The notes: generated by a model not told the origin, from the sequence alone. Shown: positions 1 to 6,388, counted from the first letter of the stretch. The stretch: DNA of 6,969 nt from Cyanobacteriota bacterium (GCA_027483425.1 JAIXUR010000606.1:1-6969); one strand, 5' to 3'. Translations and numbers: made by a program.

Positions 1-996
1 CGGGGCCGGGGCGAGGGCCGGGGCGGCCGGGGCCGAGGTGTCGGGGGCGGCCGGGGCAGCGGCGGGTGTGTCTGTGCTGCCACTCTCTACGCCAATCACA
101 GCGGGGGTGAGTGTTACGCTCTCCGTAAAGGGAGTCTGCTCCTGTACAGCGGCTAGGGTTTCTTGGCGGACCGGTTCCAGCGCTGGGCCAAGGGGAGAAT
201 CAACGTTGGGATTATTCAGCTCTAGTCCCTCTACCAAGGGGCTGGTGAGATAGAAAATGGGCAGGTCAAACTCAATGACCTGTACCTGATTAGCTTGGAT
301 CAGGGCTACTTGCCCAGCGTACAGAGGGTACTCGGTTTCGGTTCCACAGGTGCTGTCTCCCTTTGTCAGGGTCTCGCTCTTGGTTTGGGCGATCACGCCG
401 GTCTGGCCATCGTCAGAGTAAGCCGTGATATCGGAGTAATCGGTTGCCCATACCTCATCCCCGCTGCTACAGCTGTTAGTGGTGACGGTCATCGGCCCCG
501 TGGGGTTATTGGTGAGGGCCATCACAATGGTTAAATCGCGCTCTGGAATGTACCGCACCACCAAGGCGGAACCCTGAATGCCGGTGATGGCACTGGGGGT
601 TTGAATATTAGTGCGGCCCTGCCCTGGGGGAATGAGTAGCAGTAGCGTCCCGTTGCTGAGTCTAAAGTTTCGGGTATTCGGCACAAACTGAAAGGTGGCT
701 TGCTCGCCAACCCGGGCTAGGGAGCCGTCGTTAAAGCGCAGATCGGCTTGGGCGGAGGCCGCCGTACGGAGGACATCGCCTATGGCTAGTACATCTGAGG
801 TTCTGGCTGTCCTGGCGGTTCTCCCGCGAATCAGCTCAACGCGATTGCGCAATGCCTCGACATCGGCCCGGGTCAGCGGCACACTGGCCTCGGCGGGTAG
901 GCCCATGAGCACCAGGGAGACTAGGGAGACTAAGGCCGCTGCCTTTGAGGTGCCCCCCCTTCCCCATTGACGGGCAAATTGGCTGATGTTCAGCAT
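1..996 (-). CDS. Secreted FecR-domain protein, partial (C-terminus beyond left edge)
   Basis: The reading frame is open for 332 codons from an ATG at 996 to the window edge. Residues 1-37 look like a Sec signal peptide: Arg/Lys near the start, a hydrophobic stretch at 20-34, and an AEA-S cleavage site after residue 37. Residues 40-165 match the cyanobacterial FecR-type beta domain, with DLRFNDGSLARVGEQ near 85, FRLSNGT near 111, IPPGQGRTNIQTP near 122 and ITGIQGSALVVRY near 137, followed by PLYAGQVALI near 224. Between ALTNN and PLYAGQ lies an apparent insertion of about 45 residues with two cysteines (C176, C217). From about 310 the chain becomes an Ala/Pro-rich linker. There is no N-terminal anti-sigma domain, transmembrane segment after the signal, or sigma-factor neighbour, so signalling as in E. 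coli FecR is not supported. A periplasmic or cell-surface role is inferred. The upstream Shine-Dalgarno is weak (GCGGAA). The codon mix includes AGA, AGG, TTA, ATA and CTA, and looks less GC-biased than in the neighbours. Confidence 0.9.
   Translation of the reverse strand, partial: MLNISQFARQWGRGGTSKAAALVSLVSLVLMGLPAEASVPLTRADVEALRNRVELIRGRTARTARTSDVLAIGDVLRTAASAQADLRFNDGSLARVGEQATFQFVPNTRNFRLSNGTLLLLIPPGQGRTNIQTPSAITGIQGSALVVRYIPERDLTIVMALTNNPTGPMTVTTNSCSSGDEVWATDYSDITAYSDDGQTGVIAQTKSETLTKGDSTCGTETEYPLYAGQVALIQANQVQVIEFDLPIFYLTSPLVEGLELNNPNVDSPLGPALEPVRQETLAAVQEQTPFTESVTLTPAVIGVESGSTDTPAAAPAAPDTSAPAAPALAPAP
2..56 (+). repeat. GC-rich Ala/Pro-coding low-complexity repeat with G-quadruplex motif
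   Basis: The plus strand has closely spaced G-runs at 2-5, 8-11, 15-17 and 20-23 with loops of 2, 3 and 2 bases, then further runs at 29-32, 43-47 and 53-56. This fits the usual G3+N1-7 quadruplex pattern. The region encodes the Ala/Pro-rich linker of the FecR-domain protein on the opposite strand, so the G-rich strand is the transcription template. It is built from degenerate GGGGCC-like units. Any quadruplex function is inference, because codon bias for GCC and CCG alone would produce the same pattern. Confidence 0.55.
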
Positions 997-1073
997 GGCA
1001 TTTCCGCAGTAACAAAACCAACCGGGTAGTCGACGTGGCAGGAGCTGAGGAGGACTACTACGTATATCTACTA

Positions 1074-1086
1074 GCTATGTCATAGC
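1074..1086. repeat. 13-bp inverted repeat, possible operator
   Basis: GCTATG and CATAGC form a perfect 6-bp inverted repeat around one central T, 78 bp upstream of the FecR-domain start codon. The stem is AT-rich with no loop, so it suits a dimeric DNA-binding protein better than an RNA hairpin. It overlaps one of the weak -10 candidates. Chance occurrence cannot be excluded at this length. Confidence 0.3.
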
Positions 1087-1155
1087 AGATCCGTAAGTAA
1101 CGTCATAAAGGTGATCGCTAATGTTTCACGCCATCTTCATGGATGCAAAGCCAAG

Positions 1156-1171
1156 TATAGCGATGGCTATA
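1156..1171 (-). terminator. Weak stem-loop just after the large gene's stop codon
   Basis: TATAGC (1156-1161) and GCTATA (1166-1171) pair over a GATG loop, beginning 22 bp past the TGA stop of the 1214-residue gene on the minus strand. The stem is short and AT-rich, and what follows on the minus strand (CTTGGCTTTGC) is not a true U-tract, so it is a poor intrinsic terminator. It could instead be an operator, since it shares the TATAGC/GCTAT theme with the inverted repeat at 1074-1086. Confidence 0.25.
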
Positions 1172-1192
1172 GTACCCGGTTATGGGCCTCTA

Positions 1193-4100
1193 TCATAGGG
1201 TGACCGGGGCAAGGGGCTCAATGGCGGGATCGTAGCCCCCAATTTGGTTGGTGCGCAGCACCCAGAGGGTGGCTCCGTGGCTCAGGCAGAGGAGGGTCAT
1301 GGTGTCGCTAGCCTTGCGGGGCAGCATGGTGCGCCAGCTCAACAACCCTCGCCCCAGGGTTTTGAGCGGAAAGTCGGATAGATTACTGCCCAGTGTCTCG
1401 CGCTCGTCGGCCCAGTCGGCCCGAGCGCTGCCCAAGGGCAGGAGCTTTTGCTGAATGGCGCGGCGCAGGTGGAGCAATTGTTGAAACTGCCGGGCCTGAT
1501 CGGGGTTGTCGGCTTCCCAGGCTTTGAGGGTAGCACGGTAGGCCATCACGGCGGCTTCCAGGTGGGCGGCGCTGGCGTACATGGCCTGGTTAGAATCTTG
1601 GGCGCAGTTGTTGGCGGGGCCGACGTAGGTGACACCAGTGCCGTCGCCGGTGCGGTAGCGGGCGGTCATTAGCTCTAGCTCGACGCGCAGGTCATCCAGG
1701 GCGGCCCAGGCCACGCCGTTAAAGTCGAAGGGCTCGGTGTAGGCGGGCAGTTTGATCAAAATGTCGGAGACGGGGCGGGTGCCCATGAAGCCCCACTGGC
1801 GATCGCCCATGTACAGCGACCAGTCGAGGGTGCCCGCCACCAGCCCCCGCCGGTTGTGGGTATAGACCTGGTGGTAGTGGAGGTCGAACTGGAGCTCGCC
1901 GGTCAGGGGCTCGCGCACCACCGTGGCGATGCCGTAGGCGAAGTGGCCAAAGTAAAGGGACCCCTTGGCCGCGGGTTCGCGCTGCTCGCCGCCAATGCCG
2001 CCGTAGACATGGACCAGCAGGGCCTGGTCGCCTAGTTGCCAACGGGCGATCGCCCCCTGGGCCGAAGGTGCTTTGGGATCGATCAGCACCGCTGATGTGG
2101 TGCCCTTTTTCTCCGGCAGCTGGCTCCACGACTCGCGGCGCAGGTATTGTCTACCCTGGCGGGCGCTCGTGATGGTGCGATCGGGGCGCAGCTGAAACAG
2201 GCACCGGGGCCGCAGCGATCGCACCACAAATTCACCACCCCTAGGCCCAGACTCGCCAGCCTGGGCTCCGTAGATATACCAGCCGGTAGCGTTGAGGGGC
2301 GATCGCTCCAGGTCGCGATTGGTGGCCGGGGCCACCCCATGCTCATCGGGTACCACCGTGGGTAGCCATACCGTTTCGGCCAGGCCGTCGAACTGCTGGG
2401 TCGCCGGGTTGTAGTGCACCACCCGGTAGCGCTCTAGGGCGTTATCCACTGGACCTAGGAACTGTACCAGGGCGTAGTAGGGGGCGGAGATTTGAATCGG
2501 TTCGTGGGCAATGGTGAGGGATAGGGTGGCGTCGGCTGAGGCTGAGGCCGTCCGACTCTCGACGGTGACAGGGTCAGGGAGTTTGACGATGATGTCGTCA
2601 TCGGGGCGGGCCCCCGCCAAGGATTCGAGGGGGGTGACCAGCCGCCAGTGGTTGAGGCGGGTGGGCAAAATGAGCCCGTGGCGGTGGGAGTCTTCGGCCT
2701 CGGCGCTGAAGTGAATGTCGCGGGTAATGGCCTGGAAGCGCTTTTTCAGGTCGGGGCCGTACCGCCAGTGCAGGGGCACCCGCTGGCCCAGCCAGGCCCG
2801 GTAGGCAGGCGGCGTATGGAGCAGCTCCAGCCACACCCCGTCGAGGGTAGCGCGCTGGTCAAGCTCAGGCAGCACCAGCCGCCCCACCCAGTTGCCCACC
2901 GGCTGGTACCAGGGCTCGATCGGGGTCTGCCGGGGATCGTAGCTGAGGCGATTAGCGAAGGCCTTTTGAAAGCGGTAGTAGTTGCCGAGCCGCAGCACCT
3001 GGATTTTTTGCTGATCCAGGTGCTGGCGGAGGTCGCCCACCAAAATATCGAGGGTGATATCTAGGGTCTGCTGCAAGTGGCTGCGGCCATCGGGCAAAAA
3101 GGCGTTGTCGTCGAGCACCCCGCCGGGCACCTGGTGGGTCACGGGGCCGAGGGAAATGAAGCTGATTTTGCCCTTGCGCTTGGCTCGGTTCCAGTAGCTC
3201 AGGGGGGCGATCGCCCAGCGGCGAGGAAACATAATCGGCCCCAGGCGCTCGACGGGGTCCTGGGTGCCCACCAGATGATAGATCTGCTCGGCCTCCAGGG
3301 CGCGTCCGTTGCCGCTGATCACCCCGGCGAGGGAAATCACCTCAATGGGAGCCCCGAGGGACTGTTTGAGAAAGGGCAAAATACCCAGGGCAATTTGGCC
3401 GCCGCCGCTATAGCCCATCAGGGTGAGGGGAATGCCCCCGGCCAGGGGATAACCGTGCTGTACCAGGCTTTCGTAAACCCGCTGGGCCACTCCCTGGTTG
3501 TAGATCGGGCCAAAGCGCTGGTCGGCAGACACCGCCACGATCAAAATATTGCGCAGGTTGATAATCATCCCCACCCAGGGGCCGAGGCGCTGGGCCAGGG
3601 TCTCAACGCCGCGCCAAAAGAAAGCCAGGGGACGGTCTTGGGTGAGCGATCGGTTCAGCACCGAGTAGGGAATCAGCCCCTTCACCAAGGCAATGTCCGG
3701 GGGCAGGTGTTGCTCCAGTTCGTTGAGGTAGCGGGCGACGGTGGGCTGGTAGTCGGCGGTGGCCTGGTTGATGCCGTCGAGGTAGACCATAAACCGGCGC
3801 TGGGCGGGTAAACGGCCCGGTTCTCCCTGGGTCGGGGGGCTGAGGGGCTCCTGGCGATCGCCGTACCAGCCTGCCCACCAGCCCAGGGCTTCGAGGGGGG
3901 CCAGCATCGCGGCCACCACCAGGGCGATCGCGCCAATCCAAACTAACGCCACCAGCCAACTGACCGGGCGGCTTTGGCCGTACCAGGCGATCATGAGCCG
4001 ACGCAGGGGTTCCAGGCTGAGGGCGACCACCAGGGCGAAGATGCCTAGCCCCAGGTAGAGCACCACCTGGGGCCGCCGCCCGGTGCGACGCGGGACGGCG

Positions 4101-4837
4101 GGGTCGAGGGCTGTTTCCGTGGCGGTGAAGGTCAGCGGGTCAGCGGGAGCTGGCTCAGGGGTGGGCGGAGTGGGTGTCACCCCCGGCTCTATTCCCAGGG
4201 AGTGAGCGGTAATCAGGGTTTTGAGCTGGGCGCGATCGACCACCAGCTTCACCCCGGCGGTGCGGTTGGTGATCCAGCGGCCCAGGTTGACAATGGGTTG
4301 CCCTACGGTCTGTTGGAGCACCTGCAGCAGCACCCAGCCCAGTCCCACATGGCCCACCGCCTGGGCGACGGAGAGGTTGGCCAAGACCACAAAGCCCACC
4401 ACCACCGCCAGCAGGTTCCACACCCAGAGCAGCCGCAGCAGGGGCACCCCCAGGTAGGGCATCGCCCCAAAAAAGCTAAAGACCAAGGGCAAGTAGCTAA
4501 AGGCCAGGGCATCGGACACCGACTGCCAGGCCAGGGGCTGCTCTAAAAGCCAGCCGCTGGCCAGCCAGATGCTCAGCGCCCAAAACAGGTAGCCCGCCAC
4601 AAACAGCAGACCCGCCAGCACTAGACTCAGCCCAAACCGCAGGGGCTTAACCTCGTTGATGAATAAAATAATGCTCTGGGCCACCGCCTGGGAGAGCCCG
4701 GCCACAAACACCACCCCCAGGGCCAGGGCATCGACGGTGTCGGGGGGGAACTGGCGCAGCGCCTGAAACGCCTCGGGACTCAGGCTCAAAATGCCCGCCA
4801 GCACCTGCCAAAGGGTTTCAAAGGTGGGGGCTGTCAT
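1193..4837 (-). CDS. Multidomain membrane protein: Yip1-like + alpha/beta hydrolase + putative permuted papain-like region
   Basis: This 1214-residue protein has no symbol I recognise. Residues 1-180 resemble a Yip1-type membrane domain, with about five hydrophobic segments (35-60, 67-93, 111-130, 133-155, 160-178). An Arg/Lys-rich and Pro-rich linker (186-256) follows, then two more helices (257-277, 293-314). Residues 346-600 look like an alpha/beta hydrolase: strand RRFMVYLDGI near 347, nucleophile elbow GYSGGG with Ser477, Asp527 in GTQDPV, and His568 in GPVTHQV. Residues 615-930 are beta-rich and unassigned. Residues 935-1110 contain GHFAYG (His965) before NNCAQDSNQ (Cys1078). This His-then-Cys order recalls permuted papain-like folds (LRAT, YiiX, Lnb types). 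The ATG overlaps the PHP gene's TGA by 4 bp and the sequence before it is pyrimidine-rich, so reinitiation is likely. The substrate is unknown. A lipid or acyl ester is a guess from the membrane anchor. The reading frame is certain, the first two domain calls are good, and the third is tentative. Confidence 0.9.
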   Translation of the reverse strand: MTAPTFETLWQVLAGILSLSPEAFQALRQFPPDTVDALALGVVFVAGLSQAVAQSIILFINEVKPLRFGLSLVLAGLLFVAGYLFWALSIWLASGWLLEQPLAWQSVSDALAFSYLPLVFSFFGAMPYLGVPLLRLLWVWNLLAVVVGFVVLANLSVAQAVGHVGLGWVLLQVLQQTVGQPIVNLGRWITNRTAGVKLVVDRAQLKTLITAHSLGIEPGVTPTPPTPEPAPADPLTFTATETALDPAVPRRTGRRPQVVLYLGLGIFALVVALSLEPLRRLMIAWYGQSRPVSWLVALVWIGAIALVVAAMLAPLEALGWWAGWYGDRQEPLSPPTQGEPGRLPAQRRFMVYLDGINQATADYQPTVARYLNELEQHLPPDIALVKGLIPYSVLNRSLTQDRPLAFFWRGVETLAQRLGPWVGMIINLRNILIVAVSADQRFGPIYNQGVAQRVYESLVQHGYPLAGGIPLTLMGYSGGGQIALGILPFLKQSLGAPIEVISLAGVISGNGRALEAEQIYHLVGTQDPVERLGPIMFPRRWAIAPLSYWNRAKRKGKISFISLGPVTHQVPGGVLDDNAFLPDGRSHLQQTLDITLDILVGDLRQHLDQQKIQVLRLGNYYRFQKAFANRLSYDPRQTPIEPWYQPVGNWVGRLVLPELDQRATLDGVWLELLHTPPAYRAWLGQRVPLHWRYGPDLKKRFQAITRDIHFSAEAEDSHRHGLILPTRLNHWRLVTPLESLAGARPDDDIIVKLPDPVTVESRTASASADATLSLTIAHEPIQISAPYYALVQFLGPVDNALERYRVVHYNPATQQFDGLAETVWLPTVVPDEHGVAPATNRDLERSPLNATGWYIYGAQAGESGPRGGEFVVRSLRPRCLFQLRPDRTITSARQGRQYLRRESWSQLPEKKGTTSAVLIDPKAPSAQGAIARWQLGDQALLVHVYGGIGGEQREPAAKGSLYFGHFAYGIATVVREPLTGELQFDLHYHQVYTHNRRGLVAGTLDWSLYMGDRQWGFMGTRPVSDILIKLPAYTEPFDFNGVAWAALDDLRVELELMTARYRTGDGTGVTYVGPANNCAQDSNQAMYASAAHLEAAVMAYRATLKAWEADNPDQARQFQQLLHLRRAIQQKLLPLGSARADWADERETLGSNLSDFPLKTLGRGLLSWRTMLPRKASDTMTLLCLSHGATLWVLRTNQIGGYDPAIEPLAPVTL

Positions 4838-5697
4838 AGGGGGGAGAGGGCGGCCGCGGCCTGCTTGAGGGGCACCAGCAGATCGAGGGGAAGGTGCAGC
4901 TGATTGAGCCCGATCGCGTCAGCTTTCGGGGGCTTGGCCTTGGCACCGGGCTCGCTGGCGGCCTTGGCTTCAGCCGGGCCGTGGTAGTCGCTGCCGCCGG
5001 TCATCACCAGGCCGTAGTGGCGGCAGCGTTCCTCTAGGCGGCGCACGTCGCTGGGGCTGTGGTGGGGATGGTACACCTCCACCCCCATCAGCCCCAGGTC
5101 CACCAGTTGGGGGAGGAGGGCTTCGACCGTGGAGCCTTTAAACAGGTAGGGATGGGCCCACACCGGCACCGCACCGCAGCGGCGCAACAGGTGAATGCCC
5201 TCGGCGGCCGAAAATGTTTCGTAGGGCACGTAGGCGGGGCCATGGTCCCCCAACCAGCGATCGAAGGCGTCTCGCTTTGTGGCCGCGTGGCCAGCCTTGA
5301 CCAGGGCCGCCGCCAGGTGGGGCCGACCGGGGGCCATGGTTCCGGCCATGGGCGGCAGCTGAATGGGGTAGCCCAGCTCGGCCAGCTTTTCGACCATCTG
5401 CTGGGCGCGGCGATGACGCCCCTCGATCCGTTCGGCCAGGGGGGGCGCTAGGGCGGTGCGGTCGGGGTAAAAACCCAGAATATGGAGCGATCGCCCGTTT
5501 TCCACCGTGCTCAGCTCCACCCCCGGCACCACTTCCAGGGCATCCCCGGCGGCCGCCAGGGCTTCGTCCCAGCCGGCCAGGGTGTCGTGGTCGGTAATGG
5601 CCAGGGCCTTGACCCCAGCCTGAATGGCCGCCGCCACTAGCTCGGCGGGCGTCAGGGTGCCGTCTGAAAAGGTGGTGTGGCTGTGCAGGTCAAGCAT
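4834..5697 (-). CDS. PHP-domain phosphoesterase, TrpH/RNase AM (YciV) family
   Basis: This is a full-length 287-residue cytoplasmic PHP phosphoesterase. The family's length is about 280-295 residues. The metal-binding motifs are intact and in order: HSHTTFSDG (His5, His7, Asp12), ITDHD (Asp36, His37, Asp38), GVELS (Glu61), His72 in LHILGF, RPH (His127), AHP (His182), and GSDYHG (Asp237, His239). Known relatives are E. coli RNase AM (YciV/TrpH), which trims 5' ends of RNA, and 3',5'-nucleoside bisphosphate phosphatases, so the likely role is RNA or nucleotide phosphoester hydrolysis. Sequence alone does not choose between them. Residues 241-262 form an Ala/Lys-rich insertion after the last motif. 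The start is fixed because HSHTT begins at residue 5, although no clear Shine-Dalgarno precedes it. The stop overlaps the next gene's ATG (ATGA), which indicates a two-gene operon. Confidence 0.95.
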   Translation of the reverse strand: MLDLHSHTTFSDGTLTPAELVAAAIQAGVKALAITDHDTLAGWDEALAAAGDALEVVPGVELSTVENGRSLHILGFYPDRTALAPPLAERIEGRHRRAQQMVEKLAELGYPIQLPPMAGTMAPGRPHLAAALVKAGHAATKRDAFDRWLGDHGPAYVPYETFSAAEGIHLLRRCGAVPVWAHPYLFKGSTVEALLPQLVDLGLMGVEVYHPHHSPSDVRRLEERCRHYGLVMTGGSDYHGPAEAKAASEPGAKAKPPKADAIGLNQLHLPLDLLVPLKQAAAALSPL

Positions 5698-5714
5698 GGT
5701 AGCGAGGGGCGATA

Positions 5715-5772
5715 CCCAGTCCAGTGCGGGCTCTAGAGGTGCCCTCGAGCAACGCGGCCCCTCTGGACTAGG
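5715..5772 (-). repeat. Long inverted repeat in the PHP gene leader
   Basis: AGTCCAG (5718-5724) and CTGGACT (5763-5769) form a perfect 7-bp stem, extended after one mismatch by CC/GG (5715-5716 with 5771-5772). Inside it GGGC (5728-5731) can pair with GCCC (5741-5744), and AGAGG (5735-5739) with CCTCT (5760-5764), so several folds compete. The outer arm ends 18 bp before the PHP start codon. No U-tract follows on the minus strand, so it is not a standard intrinsic terminator. A structured 5' leader, or an end signal for the upstream 178-residue gene, are both possible. Confidence 0.45.
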
Positions 5773-5802
5773 ATGAGATTTCTGGGATGAAATATGGGCT
5801 GA

Positions 5803-5808
5803 AGTATA
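5803..5808 (-). promoter_or_regulatory. Candidate -10 box for the PHP/membrane-hydrolase operon
   Basis: The minus strand reads TATACT here (5 of 6 to TATAAT) inside an AT-rich patch (about 5773-5820) of an otherwise GC-rich region. It lies about 106 bp before the PHP start. A transcript starting about 7 bases downstream would include the whole inverted repeat at 5715-5772. No TTGACA-like -35 is seen at 16-18 bp spacing. Confidence 0.35.
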
Positions 5809-5851
5809 TTATTCTCCCATTGTGCCGTATTGGGCGGCCGGATTGGCCCGT

Positions 5852-6388
5852 CTACAGGGCGGCTATCACCGCCGCCGTGGCTTGGTCAATGGCCTGCTCG
5901 ACCAGGGCCTTGGCCTTTTCGTCGAGGGCGATCCAATTAATTTCGCCGTCGTCGAAGAGCAGGGTGGGGTCAACGGTGGCGGGGTGCTGGGGCTGGTAGT
6001 TGCTGAAACAGACCCCAAAGCATAGGTCCCACACATCGAGGGTCGCGGTGCGGGCGGCGGCTCCGTCCGGCTCTGGGGTCGAGGCTAAGTCAGGGCCCTG
6101 GGTCAACCGCAGCTCGTAGGCGGGGGTGGGGCTGGGCAACTGGCTCAGCTGCTGGCGCAGGGCCTCGGCCTCGGCGGGGGAGGCGGTGGGCAACTGAGCC
6201 GCCAGATCGCGCACTTGCTGGCGCTGGTCAGCGGTGGCGGTGCCGGGCCAGCGCACCTGCTCTAGGTACTCGCTGCGCCAGTCGAGGGTTTCGGTGTGTT
6301 TGCGAATGTTGTCGATGACGCGGATCAGGCAGGGCTGCATGAGCTGGGCGGCCTGGGTTTCATCGGCGGGGGTGGCAAAGGTTAGCAT
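5852..6388 (-). CDS. Conserved cyanobacterial protein of unknown function, 178 residues
   Basis: I recognise this as a cyanobacterial conserved-hypothetical type but know no function for it. The N-terminus (FATPADETQAAQLMQPCLIRVIDNIRKH, residues 4-31) is helical. It is followed by a Gln/Ala-rich helical region (50-85), LPSPTPAYELRL near 84, and the cysteine-bearing DVWDLCFGVCF (Cys123, Cys127) near 118. The acidic segment DPTLLFDDGEINW then leads into a C-terminal helix. There is no signal peptide or membrane segment with this start, so it is probably cytoplasmic. The CxxxC pair could bind metal or be redox-active, but that is inference. I chose the ATG at 6388. A TTG start at 6439 would add 17 residues but leave only 15 bp to the divergent plus-strand gene, too little for two promoters. 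Neither start has a good Shine-Dalgarno. Confidence 0.85.
   Translation of the reverse strand: MLTFATPADETQAAQLMQPCLIRVIDNIRKHTETLDWRSEYLEQVRWPGTATADQRQQVRDLAAQLPTASPAEAEALRQQLSQLPSPTPAYELRLTQGPDLASTPEPDGAAARTATLDVWDLCFGVCFSNYQPQHPATVDPTLLFDDGEINWIALDEKAKALVEQAIDQATAAVIAAL

Larger units (their letters stand above)
997..1192. promoter_or_regulatory. Intergenic region, probable fecR-like promoter/leader; no gene
   Basis: This 196-bp gap lies between the stop of the large membrane protein gene and the start of the FecR-domain gene, both on the minus strand. It is clearly more AT-rich than the flanking genes. I see no credible small ORF or RNA gene. Candidate -10 elements on the minus strand are TATACG (1066 to 1061) and TATGAC (1084 to 1079), but neither has a convincing -35 box at standard spacing. 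The hexamer GTCATA occurs at 1079-1084 and 1102-1107, and CTACTA at 1055-1060 and 1068-1073 (13-bp period). An independent promoter for the fecR-like gene is likely from the gap length. Its exact position is not determined. Confidence 0.4.

Noticed and set aside
38..970. Three plus-strand open frames (38-253, 295-534, 695-970)
   Set aside because: They overlap the minus-strand FecR-domain gene, which is open for 332 codons and has a signal peptide and family motifs. The plus-strand products resemble nothing.
1..996. FecI/FecR iron-signalling system
   Set aside because: No sigma factor, TonB-type receptor or anti-sigma domain is visible. The protein has a cleavable-type signal peptide and only the FecR beta domain.
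836..1021. Minus-strand open frame of 61 codons across the fecR-like start
   Set aside because: It is out of frame with the FecR-domain protein, encodes no signal peptide or motif, and is short.
2648..3064. Open frame of 138 codons on the plus strand
   Set aside because: Antisense to the same gene, no family features, no ribosome site, and a composition typical of reverse-complement shadow frames.
3077..3811. Open frame of 244 codons on the plus strand
   Set aside because: It lies antisense to the alpha/beta-hydrolase part of the large gene, whose frame carries recognisable motifs. GC-rich coding DNA often leaves long open antisense frames. The product (Gly/His/Gln/Val-rich) resembles no family.
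5059..5451. Open frame of 130 codons on the plus strand
   Set aside because: Antisense to the PHP gene, whose metal-binding motifs prove the minus-strand frame. The His-rich product is a reflection of the opposite strand.
1193..5697. Anti-phage defence operon (PHP enzyme plus membrane effector)
   Set aside because: The two-gene layout is superficially suggestive, but the PHP protein fits the housekeeping TrpH/RNase AM family, codon use and HIP1 sites look native, and no defence or mobile genes are nearby.
5826..5850. GGCC...GGCC hairpin just after the 178-residue gene as an intrinsic terminator
   Set aside because: The stem is only about 4 bp around AATCC, outer bases do not pair well, and no U-tract follows on the minus strand.
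5787..6025. Plus-strand open frames in and beyond the 5698-5851 gap
   Set aside because: Mostly antisense to the 178-residue gene, with no Shine-Dalgarno and no recognisable protein features.
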